A stretch of 64,000 nucleotides of DNA from Desarmillaria ectypa (lineage: Eukaryota > Basidiomycota > Agaricomycetes > Agaricales > Physalacriaceae). How positions within the stretch are numbered: position 1 is the first letter of the stretch; every line of letters begins with the position of its first letter. The DNA is taken from positions 3,472,001-3,536,000 of the forward strand of contig JAUDYN010000001.1 in assembly GCA_030407005.1 (NCBI GenBank). Direction: 5' to 3'. The position numbers were made by a program, and so were the translations under genes. Below the pieces are notes generated by a model, which was not told the DNA's origin, did no database searches, and worked only from the letters and a program-made list of their open reading frames with translations. This document shows, piece after piece, positions 11,477-22,760 of the stretch.

Positions 11477-13359
11477 TTACAACGCTGCCTTCACGAACTT
11501 GGCCTCGACACCGTCCCTCGTAGCAAGATATGGCATCAAGTCACTCGTCAAGAACTCGCTTGGCCATTCAGATCGGACTTGGTGCTTCAAGTAATCCTTG
11601 GCAATAACAACGTCGCCGTCCTTCACCCCAGGAGCCAATTTCTTGATCCCAGGAGCAAGTTCATCCACCCAGGAGTCAATCAACTCCTTGGTAATCAGCT
11701 CACCGGTGTCCAACCGGGATTGGTACTTTACCCATTGCCACAGTTGAACACGAGTGATCTCGGCGGTGGCGGCATCCTCCATGAGGTAATTGAAAGGAAT
11801 ACAGCCATTACCGCCTATCCAGGCAGCAGTATAGGCCAACGAGGTAGTAATGTTGGAGCGAACACCTTCGGTGGTAATCTCTCCGGGAACGTTGGTGTTG
11901 AGAAGGTCGGCAGCGGCTACCCGAACTTCCTCGCGGCGAACGTGATACTAGCAAACAATATTAGAATGTTGCTGCACGATAATATAGCTAACGCGACTTA
12001 CCTGGTTGGGACCAAGCATGTGCTTGTTGAAGACTTCCATGGCAATCTTGTTGATCAGAGGGTGGGCAATCCATGTTCCGTCATGTCCAGCGGTAACTTC
12101 GCGCAACTTATCAGCCCGGACTTTCTCCATAGCGATTTCGTTGGCCTTGGGGTCATCTTTGATGGGGATTTGAGCAGACATTCCGCCCATAGCAGCAACC
12201 TTTCGCCTATTTAAAATGAATTCAGTCTGAAGGAGAGCTGGGCTGAATATTGGACGTACTTATGGCAAGTCTGGATCAATAGCCGGACGTATGCATCCAT
12301 GAAGCCGACTGTCATCGTCACGTCCTTTCGGTCTGGAAGGATGGCGTTGCGGTCAGCACGACGCTTCTTGATGAAGCTGAAAATGTAGTCCCATCTGTCT
12401 CACGGTCAGAACTACACCCATATAGGTAAAAGGAAACATCGTACCTGCCACAGTTGAGTCCAGAAGAGTGGTTCCTCAATTCGAAAAGAATCTCCTCCAT
12501 TTGGAACGCAGCGGGGATGGTTTCGATGAGGACGGTGGCACGGATGGTGTTGTGTGGGATGCCAATGTAGGATTGGGAGAAGAGGAATACGTCGTTCCAG
12601 AGCCTTGCCTCGAGATAGTGCTCCATTTTGGGAAGGTAGAAGTAGGGACCGGAGCCGTGCTTGATGAGCTCTTTGGCATTGTGGAAGAAGTAGAGAGCGA
12701 AATCGAAGAGAGAGCCAGAGACGGGTGCATTGTCGACCGTCACACGGGGCTCGTCCAAGTGCCATCCTCGCGGACTAGTTGCTGTTCAGGCTAATTTGGC
12801 GTAAGATAGGGGTAATACATACCGGACAATGAGGGTGGCCAACTTCTCGCCAAGCTTGTACGCCTTTCCATTGGACTGAAAATCAATCTGCCTTCTGACG
12901 GCATCATGCAAGTTGAGTTGACCGTTGACCATATTAGCGAAAGTCGGGGAGCTCGAATCTTCCGAGATAAGTCAATATGACGACGCGATAAGCAAGTACA
13001 GAGGTCAGCTCACCTTCAAAATCCGCCATGAACGTCTTGGCACCACTATTGAGCGCGTTGATGACCATCTTGCGGTCAGTTGGGCCAGTGATTTCTACTC
13101 TTCTGTCTTCGAGACCTGGTGCTGGAGGAGCGCAGTGCCATGAAGGCTCCTCGCGTATATGCGCGGTTTCTGGAGGGAAATCGAGAGAAACGCCAGCATC
13201 GTACTTGCGCTGAGCATCCTGACGAGCGACGAGGAGGGATTGCCTGGTCGACTCGAAGGTACGGTGAAGAGCAGCGAGGAACTGGAGGGCCTCCTCGGTA
13301 AGGATAACGGACTGGGCCTTTTCGGCGACCTTTGAGTGAATCTGAACGCCTGCGACCAT
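11477..13359 (-). CDS. malate synthase
   Basis: Condenses glyoxylate with acetyl-CoA to malate, the second dedicated step of the glyoxylate cycle, used on C2 compounds and fatty acids. The chain starts [20 protein letters not shown] and carries, in order: the [20 protein letters not shown] block, [32 protein letters not shown], the central [55 protein letters not shown] (spliced after CGR), [19 protein letters not shown] and [19 protein letters not shown]. The C-terminal half includes [20 protein letters not shown] and [20 protein letters not shown]. Length is about 540 residues, the A-type family norm. The C-terminus reads FVKAAL, not a canonical peroxisomal SKL-like tripeptide. An upstream ATG near 13463 does not join in frame. 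Confidence 0.94.
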
Positions 13360-13463
13360 TTTTGTGTGTTAATGGGAGTTGAAGTGAAAGAAGGATTGCT
13401 CACCTCAACTCGCTTTTCAATGAATTGTGTGGTTGAAACGGATCCCCGCCGGAACGACGTCAT

Positions 13464-14553
13464 TTGCCAGACCGGTTATATCACATGCCCGTTCCGTTAA
13501 TCAGTGATTCTGATGGGCCTCCTGCTGCATCATAAGTCCTGCGATTCATATCTCACTAATTTATTGTCACCTGTATCCTCATATAAACCGTTTTCTTGGT
13601 TTTTCCCAAGGCTCGACGTGCGAAGGCCAAGATTTCTCTCTATCAACCCTCGTTGTTCCGCAAGAGAGGAGTCTTCTGTCGGGACAAAGATATTGCATGC
13701 TATCGACGGAACGAGGGGAAATCGTATCCCGACGCACGTTAGCCCAGGTATGCCTAACCCGTCGGTTTTCCGGGGCGTTTTGCTGGCCGGATCAAATCAT
13801 TCCGTTGACTTCCCGTCTACGCATTTGGAGATATAAGCAACTAGTATCTCGCTGCGAGTGAACGCTGCGAACTGTTCGCTTACCTCTATCTCCGAAAGCA
13901 CTGGGTGCCAACTGTGCGGAAGAAGAAGAAATCAGTTTCCTGATGGTCGGGGACTCATGTCCTATCCAATGTAATTATATTCCTATATACTGTCTTCGAT
14001 ATTGCGTTGACGCCCTCGTTGCGGAGTGCAGTGTTCCGCGTCCGAAACAACAGGCTGAACAGCTGGGAAAATGATATGTCAGAAAACTCACGAATCCTTG
14101 CCGGAGATTCAGCTGAAGCCTCAAAGCTCAAGATCCGGAGAGCATATTGGGCGGGATCCGCTTCGCCACGTGGAAAGAAGCCGCTTAAGCCGCGGGCCAA
14201 TCCGCGGCCGATGTGAATGTTGGTACAACCTTGGCGCGCCATCCAAGTACGACTTGCGACCGTCTGGGTTCAGGACAGACGGCAGGCATGCCTGATAACA
14301 TCACAGATATCCAACGAAAAGTGGTGCTGGTCGTTCATTAAGAATCCTAGGACTTGCATCGCGTCGTCAACGTTCATTTAGAGCATGATTTTTTTATATT
14401 GATTCACCTAGCCCTGCCGGATATTCGATGGAGCGTCTAAGCGACATCAATTTAGCGGCGGAGCAACACAAGCATATATAGAATCATTGAGCACTGCTTT
14501 CTTCTGTTTTAGCTTTGATCTCAGTTGGCACTGTGGGCTCAATAAGTATCCAA
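13464..14553. other. intergenic
   Basis: Malate synthase promoter side and the 3' flank of GET1. ORFs of up to 110 residues look random and have no recognisable motif. Confidence 0.45.
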
Positions 14554-15261
14554 TCAGATGCCGATAGCAAGCATAGAAAACACACCACAAAGGTCCTTCA
14601 CAACCCTTTCTCCAACTTTGATAACCCTTCTGCAAGCCATTTGCCATATTCCTACACTTACAGAGCCTAATGGTACGTGAGACTTGACTCTATACGCAGC
14701 GATGCTAGATTACCTTTCGGTGCAAATGGGAATGATACCCACCATGCAACTGGTCCAAACCACCTATCTGGTAGATAGAATACAGCAGCCTTGCGATACC
14801 ACCACCCCACAATGAATTGAATACCGGTCGTCGACATCCAAATGGCGGCTGTAAATTTCATGGAAAAGGATGATTTTATGGAAGAAAGCTCTCCATCTAA
14901 CAGAGATGGTTATCATAAAAACTCCAAGCCACGACATTTCTGCACTTACTGAGCTTCTCCAAATCCGCCAGCCCTTTATCCACACTTCTCCTCAGCTTCG
15001 CCCATTTGGCGAACTGGTCTTGGGCGCTCGTCTTCAACAGTTCGGCCTTTGTAGCTAAGATCTCTGCCTTGAGTTTTCGCTGCTGCGTAGCATGGGAAGA
15101 GTAGAATATTTTCAAGTAGAGAGAGTAGAACTAGAAAAGAGTCAGACGTGAGTGTCACGTAGAAGTCGACCACGTACGAAGTCAAGAAGGACGGATTGAC
15201 CTATCCAGGAGATAAGCTCTGCAACAAATACGAGGGCAAATATAGTGACAAGAAGAGACAT
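14554..15261 (-). CDS. GET1: Get1-like ER receptor subunit for tail-anchored proteins
   Basis: Get1 (WRB) forms the ER membrane receptor that takes tail-anchored proteins from the Get3 ATPase. Exon 1 gives [20 protein letters not shown], the first membrane segment. A coiled coil follows from about residue 40 ([20 protein letters not shown], then [20 protein letters not shown]), which is the Get3-binding hairpin of this family. After an intron come [20 protein letters not shown] and the conserved [20 protein letters not shown], covering membrane segments 2 and 3. The last exon, [20 protein letters not shown] onward, ends at 14554 in the frame dictated by the splice. Another frame reads on to 14447 but does not join. 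Length ~200 residues, as expected. Confidence 0.88.
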
Positions 15262-17058
15262 TTTAGCAGAGTGGGTATGTAATGGGAATCAAAGGGAACC
15301 AGTCAAGGTGCTTTAGTCGCGTTGTCCTGATTCAGTGGCTGTGCTATTAGTCAGCACCACGTGGCAACGCAAGTTCGATCTGCAAGTTCAATTTAAGATC
15401 ACTACATGGTGCGCTCATCGACGAATACAGCACTCGGCATGCAATCGTTTCTATCAGCAATGTGATCCTTCTACAACCTAGCTGCATAATCTTGTGGTGA
15501 CTTGCTACTTCTCAGTGTTCAGCCAGGATGATAACTTTGATTTACCAGAAGCTCTAGTCGATACGCACCACCTTAGAAAGGGACATCGATGGCATCAGGG
15601 AATATGTCCCGACCGTGCGTATTATGGCTTTTCTTACTGGCAGAAACATAGCCTAGCATTTTAGAGGATGCAAATTTGGCAGGTAGGGTCCTGGAGTCAT
15701 CCACATAAAGGTTCATTCTCATCGTTGTGTTTGCAGACTTGGAATGCAGAGGATTTGCCGTAGAGCAACGGTACAGATACCTTAATGTGTCAGCAAATTT
15801 CGCCAAGTATCATTAAGGAAAGTATCGATCGTGAAGTCGAACCGCATATATCTAGGTAGCTGCAGGCCCGACCTCATCTATCTCCTCCTCCGGGACCTTT
15901 GGCCTTTCTGGCAATCTCGTCTTCCACTGTCTCACGAATTCGTCACCCAAATTCACCACTTCCTTCCTCTCTACGTTCTATCTCCTTCCCAAGTCGAAAT
16001 ATCTGATCTCCTCAGACTTGTTGAAAGGTCGCAAGTCAAGCTTCAAGACTAACGAAAATTCAGTGATGATCTGCAGATTAAGCCATCCTATCTCCCGGAC
16101 ATATCTACTTCCTTCTGTCAACCTTCCGGTTCCACACAAGCTGCTTACCACCATTAATACCCCGTGTTCCACTACAACCTGGGCCATTCGAGATCTCCCT
16201 CCTTGTCATTGCTCATTGATGCTTTGCCGAGGCCATTCCGAAAAGGGCCCCGCATATAGCTCCACGTGAACGTTGGAGAGATATCAAAAGGTGCCTCTGC
16301 GGAGCTCTTTGCGCATCCCTTTGCACGCGGATAATCCCATGTTCATACGAAAATACGCCATCTTCTCAGCGTGGACGCGGTTCACGGTACAAAGTCACCC
16401 AGAATGACCTTCTTGGAACGGATTTCTCCATCAAACTGTTGGCGTACCTTGCCCGTGGGTGCATCACAGCTAGACAGGCGAATCTCGCTCAGTTCAAAGG
16501 GAGAATAAAGACATGGCTGCACTCCGCTTCAAACTACTCTGGAGAGACTACACGCGCAAGTACGGGTCTCATCTTTTTCCTCCGTACAGGTTTCGTAGTG
16601 TGGGAAGTGAATGGAAAAATCCATTTGTCGACCCAGTAACCGTGGTTCGGTTTCCCCGTCGGAGCAACGGGTGTTGGGATATATTGAATATTCAGCGAGC
16701 TCGCGGGATATATTGTACCTAACTGGCACATTACATAATATACGTAGAAAATTTTCTACTTGGTTCGAAACGTAGCTCTTATTTTCTCGTTGTAACAACG
16801 GGCACCAGCCTGATTGATGCAATCATGCGCGAACTGCTGACGAGGGATACGCCTCCAACTGTATACGGCAGAACTGCGCTTAGTCCTTTGCTTTGCGGCT
16901 TAGGCTGGACTAGCGCGTCGCCGCGAAGCGGTATAAGAGTGTGTTAGCCGATTAAGATGCGGCGAGTAACCAGGGAACTAGCGTCGATAACGATTCTCCA
17001 AGTCGGAATGGAAGAGCGAGAGTGTCCAATCCGGTAAAGGTACTATAATCTATATGGT

Positions 17059-17105
17059 GAGTACATCAAGACGTAGGTGTCTGAGTCGAACGGCGTGCGA
17101 GATGT
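17059..17105 (+). repeat. divergent direct repeat, copy 1
   Basis: Shares the core ATCAAGACGT(A/G)GGTGTCTGAG and the following GGCGTGC(A/G)AGATGT with the stretch at 17320-17368, about 80 percent identical by eye. The pair lies in non-coding sequence. Confidence 0.5.
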
Positions 17106-17319
17106 TGAGGTGTTAGCCATGGAAGGTTAGGGAAGAGGAACAGTCCAAACCGAAGTGTAAGCGGCAGACTATGATTCTAATTGCGCGGGTGTCTGAGGAT
17201 TCTCCAATAAGCCACCTGCTCGTGCATCGCTTCTGGTTCATCTTGGATTGATGCGAGGAGCAAGGGAAGAAACAAGACCCAAATCGAAAAGTTGGCGGAG
17301 ATTACGATCCTCTTAAAAA

Positions 17320-17368
17320 GAGTTTATCAAGACGTGGGTGTCTGAGATGAAGGGCGTGCAAGATGTCG
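17320..17368 (+). repeat. divergent direct repeat, copy 2
   Basis: Second copy of the repeat at 17059-17105, same orientation, about 260 bases further on. No protein reading frame is conserved between the copies. Confidence 0.5.
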
Positions 17369-17962
17369 AAACGGTGCTCCAAAAAGGTCCAAATAAAGAG
17401 TTGGGCTAGGTCAGAGGTCCGTTGATAACCATTGAATACCATCAGAAGAAGTAAGATAAACACCATGATTGATGCTGGCGTTTTAGCTGACAATTTTGCC
17501 TTAGATGTACGTCCTGAATAATTACTTTTGAGAACCAGTACTCTCAGATGCCAGGCCTTTCAACTGACACCTTTGAAGTACGTCCCGAATGCTTGAGGGC
17601 CAGCTCTGCCATAAAACCCAATTTTTCGTCGTCTAAACTGGTCACCGTGCGCTTTAAAAGGGCTCGTAGCAGCCTACCCATCCATCCACCAGTGATTTCC
17701 TGGCCCGCGCGATGGTGCTGCCCCTTTTAGAAACAGAAATCACGTAAGAGAAGTGTTTATCAAGCTCCTTCGTAGCACTTATCAGAGTCGACAGGTCTAT
17801 TGAATGGGAGCTCATTCCGTCCATTCCTGAAACGGATGTCGCGACGGTGTTGGGATTTGAGAGTTGAGCCGAGATGATGGCAATCCGGCATCATGCCGAA
17901 CTTGCTGATTAAGAGAGAAATATTAGGAAACTTGTAGAAGATTCTAGTAAATTAGCATTTAG

Positions 17963-17970
17963 TATATAAG
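17963..17970 (+). promoter_or_regulatory. TATA-like element upstream of the DODA-like gene
   Basis: TATATAAG lies about 190 bases before the proposed start codon. It could be the core promoter if the leader is long; the distance makes this uncertain. Confidence 0.3.
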
Positions 17971-18156
17971 TAGGTACAGTAGTGTACATCTGCATGCGTT
18001 TGCAGAGCTCAGCCAAGCGCAATACTATTGGCCTGACACCGCGCATGTACTAACTGGGAACGAACTGATCTATTCATCCCCCGTTTTTCACAACAGACGG
18101 TAATGGCGAATGAAATCAAGTGAGAGGAACGTCCATCGTATCTCTTCGTAGCGCTG

Positions 18157-18998
18157 ATGAGAGCCTACAGAGAATACCATTTCCGTGAGTAGGATTCCAT
18201 CGCACAGACCGGCATTGTGAACTGAAAGCATACTATAGATATTTATTTTCGCCAGACCAATGCAGCGGAGCACCATTTTGCACTGGAGCTACGTGATGCC
18301 GTTCTGCGTTTGTGCCGGGACGGCGCATTCGTGGCAGTCCCCCTGTTCCGTGTGAACACTGAGGCCAATGGGCCTCACCCAGTCGGTGAGTGACATCTCA
18401 TGCCAGAGTTTGGTGTCATCTGCAACGATTTTGGAAGGTTCCTACGAAATTTGGGTACCCGTAGAGAGCTTTGCCTCTGTGTTTTCTTTCATTGTGAAGA
18501 ATCATGGAAAGCTCAGGTAAGTCGGGTTTGCTAAGATACGGCGATGAGGGTGCTAAGCTATTATTTTATTCGCAGTGTTCTTATCCACCCCTTGACATTG
18601 GATGAGGTATGTGTGCCTCTTGCGCCAATTTTGCTTTTTCCATGTCCTGACCTATTTATTTTCACAGCGAGAGTGTGTGTCCAGTTTATTTCGCGAGGGT
18701 TTGACTTTACACTGTAGTGACTAGGGTCCACGAACATCGCACCGCATGGATTGGGCAACCGTTCCCGTTGGATCTGTCTTGGGTGATTGAAAAGATGGAT
18801 TCAGTTCCCTTGCAGTACCCGACACTCCGTTCGTTATTTGGTTGTTCTCATCTTGCCGCCTTGGTCTAATATTGTGTAGAGATGGGATATTCGTCGACTG
18901 TTCCCCCGATCACGCTGGAACAGCGACGTGAAGATGGCGCGAGGATTGCTAATCTCTTAAGAAAGGACAGGTTGGCGGCGAGGCCACCAGCGTGTTAG
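18157..18998 (+). CDS. DOPA 4,5-dioxygenase-like protein
   Basis: The family (DODA, known from Amanita) opens the catechol ring of DOPA to give betalain and muscaflavin precursors; many basidiomycete members have unknown substrates. Exon 1, MRAYREYHFH, splices to IYFRQTNAAEHHFALELRDA, giving the usual histidine-rich start. Then come RDGAFVAVPLFRVNTE, GPHPVGSYEIWVP across a 53-nt intron, ESFASVFSFIVKNHGKLS, VLIHPLTLDE, EHRTAWIGQPFPLDLSWV and, after the last intron (GTTCGT donor near 18820), MGYSSTVPPITLEQRREDG to the stop. The order and spacing match the family throughout. Conserved histidines are visible in YHFH, GPHPVG, LIHPLT and EHRTAW. The exon between LTLDE and EHRTAW is short and its exact borders are uncertain. 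A degenerate copy of its 3' end lies just downstream. Confidence 0.82.
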
Positions 18999-19189
18999 AG
19001 CTTTGGGAGACCATCATCTCGGGCGCTTGAGTTGACGACCGAAGGATGGGTGCTTATACCAAAATCGGCCCTTTGTATCGGTCAAATTTTAATGTTATTT
19101 CGTGTTTCCAAGGATGTGTGACATTTATTGAAGCAAAATATTGATTATGTACAGATCATATCATACACGCTGTGCTTTCAAACGAAAAA

Positions 19190-19440
19190 GCAAGATTCAG
19201 CACCTCTCCAGTACCCGTCGCTCAGTTAGTTGTTCCCATCTTGCAGGGTTCTACTGATATTGTATAGAGGTGAGTTACATTGCGCGTTCGAGTTGATGTC
19301 TGCAGGACGAGTTGTCACTTGTGCCATCACCAGCTCGTTGTATTAGAAGTTCTATAAAGCCAAATTTCGAAATTTGACATTTCATCTGTTCCAAGATTCC
19401 ACAACTTTCATTGAAGCGAATCATTCATCATGTAAATGAC
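19190..19440 (+). pseudogene. degenerate tandem copy of the DODA-like gene 3' end
   Basis: This non-coding stretch repeats, in the same orientation, the end of the gene just upstream. GATTCAG..CCTCTCCAGTACCCG matches the sequence coding for MDSVPLQYPTL. The following GTTGTTCCCATCTTGC and TATTGTATAGAGG match its last intron and acceptor. After a gap, the 3' flank is repeated as well (CTTTCATTGAAGCGAA against ATTTATTGAAGCAAAA at 19121). The coding part of the last exon between these blocks is missing, and the frame is broken. It appears to be what is left of a second gene copy. Confidence 0.65.
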
Positions 19441-19609
19441 GAACGGCTAGTGCACGACATCGTACATAGTAAGTCTGTCACACGTCAGACTCGTATGGGT
19501 CGCGTCAAGGGCTGCAGATCATGATGTCAGGCTGGTATCAAATTCAATTTTACTCGTTCTTGCTCATTCTTCTTCTCTCCCACCATCAACGATACCGCCT
19601 GTCTTCAAA

Positions 19610-20100
19610 ATGTTAAAATTCGTAATGACGAAGGTTCAGGAACTAGGTGTTTATCTTGCCCAAGTGAATCGCGGTTAATCCACCTTTTTTCAAGACAACC
19701 TGACCTTTTGGCAACTAATAAGAACCCAATCACGGGCCCATTGAAAATGGCATCGGGCTCTCTCGTGACCAACGACTTGCAATCGCTGATGCCGTTATCT
19801 ACCTTGTGCCGAGCGCGTTGGTGAACAGGACACAGCAAGAGCCACGATCCTGGAAGTACCCAGAATGGCGTGTTAAGCGACGGAATGCCTTGCAGCGGGA
19901 GTGCGCGGTGGGTATGCTGTCAAGCAGTTGCAGAGTACGTGCTTTACTCATAAATTGCTGAATCTGGCTTGTATGATGGGCATCTGTCAATTTTATATCA
20001 ATAGGCGAGGGACGATGTCCAGACGCTGAAAGAGAAGTCAAGGGTAGAAGGTGTGACTGTGAACACCCTCAAGAAGATCATTATCAGCGTCAAAGCTTAA
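19610..20100 (+). CDS. short orphan protein, unknown function
   Basis: Not recognised. Three exons are proposed: MLKFVMTKVQEL; then, after a GTGTTT donor and CTAATAAG acceptor, EPNHGPIENGIGLSRDQRLA running on through IADAVIYLVPSALVNRTQQE and SWKYPEWRVKRRNALQREC; then, after a GTGGGT donor and ATCAATAG acceptor, ARDDVQTLKEKSRVEGVTV to the stop after IIISVKA. The result is about 115 residues, basic, with no signal peptide or membrane segment. A pyrimidine-rich CTTCTTCTCTCCCACC leader before the ATG resembles fungal 5' leaders. The three pieces join cleanly at splice consensus sites, which supports a real gene. It lies between the DODA-like gene and the first SDR. Confidence 0.5.
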
Positions 20101-20868
20101 AGAAAATCATCCCCCAGCCGTGATCGATGTGTAGGACTACACCCCATCGTACAGCTTTGTTACCAAATTCATCCTATACTTATATCCCGGTGGTAGTCAA
20201 ACGCGAATACGTCCTTTCTCCGGATCCGAAGGCCTGCTTCAGAAAATGTGGTATTGCCGCTGTTGCATAAGGTGCTAATGTATCAGGCTGTCTCGAGGTG
20301 TCAATCTGAACGTCCTGTGTGAGCCTCGCCGGTCCTCAACCTGCTTCAGTACTCTCATCCGAATAAACTGCTCCAAAGATCTGAGGACGGCTAGTTCTAG
20401 AACCCAATCTTCACTCGTGACGCGTGAACTTTGAATTATTAAAAGAGTAGACAGGCCGACAGGACACTGATGTATCAACCTTGTATTTACCCTGCCTAAT
20501 CTTTCAACCTGGTACCAAGTATTCCTCCGGAAAAATGGTGAAGACTGAGAGTCTTCTGGGTTAAAATGAATGCAAAAATACTTACACTGGGTGCCGGCAT
20601 ACCAGTGATATTCAGAATGAAGGTTTTGTAGGTTTCGGCCTAATTCGGCGACAGGCTTGTTCGGATTATGTACATACAATTTTGTGTTGACTGGTAACCA
20701 CCAGCATCGAACTATTGCATAGCACTTATCCTGCTGTCCTATTTTGCGATGCAGACGTGTAGTTACACTAATCATGGACACCGTTCTCACCTATTCACTT
20801 TTGGCAGGGTCCCGTGGTTTGGATAAAACACAGGGCCCTGGCCATCGACTACATCATCCACGACCATC
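20101..20868. other. intergenic upstream of SDR 1
   Basis: Contains a 171-codon open frame on the minus strand (20275-20790). It has no recognisable domain, an unusual composition and lies wholly in the promoter side of SDR 1. I do not call it a gene. Confidence 0.4.
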
Positions 20869-22760
20869 ATGTCGGATTCAGGTATCACGAAAATTACCGA
20901 CGAAAATCTCCTATCGTATTCAGCGCGTGTCAAAGACAAGGTCCTCTTGATTACTGGTGGTGCTAGTGGTATCGGAAAGGCGACGGCTCTCCAGTTTGCT
21001 GCCCAGGGGTGAGTATCAGAGCATATCTATCGCATCCCTATTACTCAAGGCTTTCGAAAGGGCCAAGGTCGTCATCGGGGACAAGAATGTAGCTAGTGCA
21101 CAGGCAACAGTTGATGAAATCGTTCAAGCTGGGGGGTGAGCATTGGCACTTGGTCTCTAAGGTGTCGGGTTTAACGAAGACGGCAATAGTCTAGCGATAT
21201 GTATACCATGTGATGTTTCTGCTTGGGACGACGTCGTCGCATTGTTCGAGTTAGCCATGAAGGCATATGGCGCTATTGATGTCGTGGTGAGTTCTTGATC
21301 CTCCGTTCTCTCTGTCAAGGCCGGCTTGTATTTGTGCGAAAACCAAGCTATTCAGGGCCGGCATATTGCTTGCGGAGCTGAACCTGAATGGTTTTCTTTC
21401 TGCGAATCATTTACATGCCACGACATTCAGGACCGATAAGTTTCATGAAACAGCACTTGTTGCGTCTGTCTCTGCTGAACACCCTTAACTACTGTGACGA
21501 TGCATTTGGCGGCGACGAATACTTACAATTCTTCTCTCTGGCGGGAGATGATCTCTTCTAGAACTCATATTTCAGGGTTTTATTGTCGTGCGACCCTGTT
21601 TGTCTGAATCTGTTTAACCGAGAAGAAGCAAATTCTAGCTGCCAGGGAAGCACTTCCAAAGCTAGGAAACTTCTCATCTTGATAAAGAGGTCTGAAGGGA
21701 TCGTCTCCCGCCAGGGATCATTTTGGGCGTACTGTACTGGTTTGCTTTCCATTGGACTTTTGTGTTTCCGCACAAAATCAGCCTGACGCTCTTTCCTTCC
21801 CCATTGGCCCTGATACACTTCCCTAGGTAGCTTGCGCGGGAGTTTCAGAAATAGGCGCGTTTGGAGTGGTGAAATTCGACACGAATGGCAAGCCTCTCAA
21901 GCCAAGCTTGGCTACCCTTGACATCAACCTGATTGGCACTTTATATAGTGAGTCTTCTTGGTCTACTGGGACACTGGCGTCTTACTGCGGGTTTATTAGC
22001 CGCGCATCTCGCCCAGCATTATCTCGCTCAAGGTCGAACTGAAGGTGATCTGAAATCTCTCGTATTGCTTGGCTCGATAGGTATGCATAATTGAGGTATC
22101 GCATGCGAGCTGTCACCTGAAAGATTTGCCGAAAAGCTTCATGGAAGGCTATTCGACGAGGCACAATGTACAGCGCCTCCAAACACGCAGTACTCGGCAC
22201 CATGCGCTCTTTATACCCCGATTTCGCTGACCAAGGCATTCGCATCGCAGTTATCAGCCCATTCTTCGCCGGTAGTATTATTCATTCCATTCCTCAGCGC
22301 TCTCGACTGATGCCAGGTCCAGATACGCCCATCATTGCTCTGCCAATCAAACTGCTCTTGGCCGGTATCCCTCTCACCCCGGTCACTCGAATTGTGGGCG
22401 CCATCTTCTACTCCGCGACGGACCCCGACCCCGACTCCAACGGTTCAGCTTGGTTGCTACTCGACGATGGCCCTGTATTCCAAGTATCGAAAGAGGACTT
22501 TAAGCTTGGTGTGTACAAGGTTCTCGACGAACGGGTCAACACTCTGCAGAAGTGGGTATAGTTTCCTCTCTCCATATGACGACGGCCCATGGGACTAATG
22601 TTGTAATGCTCGTTTTATTAGGGGTATGACAGGTTTGGTCTATTACTCTCGGCTGGTGAAAGATGTCATCCGTCTTCTCAAGACGCCTCTGACCCTGACG
22701 CTCTTGGGTGGCATTGTTTGGTATCAACAGAACAACATTCGACAGTTTGTGCACCTGTAG
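20869..22760 (+). CDS. short-chain dehydrogenase/reductase 1, C-terminal membrane anchor
   Basis: A classical SDR: an NAD(P)-dependent oxidoreductase, substrate unknown. It starts MSDSGITKITDENLLSYSAR and has the cofactor loop TGGASGIGKATALQFAAQG, then after an intron AKVVIGDKNVASAQATVDEI, CDVSAWDDVVALFELAMKAY, and VACAGVSEIG in the place of the usual NNAG. The catalytic serine lies in LVLLGSI, and the active site YxxxK is intact as TMYSASKHAVLG. A C-terminal extension after NTLQK contains PLTLTLLGGIVWYQQNN, a likely membrane anchor. The intron after GAIDVV runs about 21288-21827, roughly 540 nt, ten times longer than its neighbours; all other joins are normal. A paralogue with the same layout lies at 26613-27954. 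Confidence 0.85.

Larger units (their letters stand above)
15262..18156. other. gene-poor tract upstream of the DODA-like gene
   Basis: About 2.9 kb with no recognisable gene. ORFs at 15831-16052 (73 residues) and 16513-16722 (69 residues) look superficially protein-like but lack splice partners or a known domain. The tract also contains a divergent repeat pair (17059-17105 and 17320-17368). Near 17755-17840 there is a weak resemblance to the first exon region of the DODA-like gene. Confidence 0.4.

Noticed and set aside
11579..12214. 211-codon ORF on the plus strand
   Set aside because: Antisense to conserved malate synthase exons and intron; no recognisable protein.
13360..13463. Upstream ATG and exon-like stretch before malate synthase
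   Set aside because: The GTGAGC donor and GTCGCAG acceptor would join out of frame with the enzyme, so the ATG at 13359 is preferred.
14447..14553. Extension of GET1 to a later stop
   Set aside because: That frame does not join the preceding exon; the spliced frame stops at 14554.
16513..16722. 69-codon ORF resembling a compact basic protein
   Set aside because: An ORF on the opposite strand is equally open, there are no splice partners, and no family is recognised.
20275..20790. 171-codon ORF on the minus strand upstream of SDR 1
   Set aside because: No domain or splice structure; odd composition with scattered Trp, Cys and His. Kept only as part of the intergenic description.
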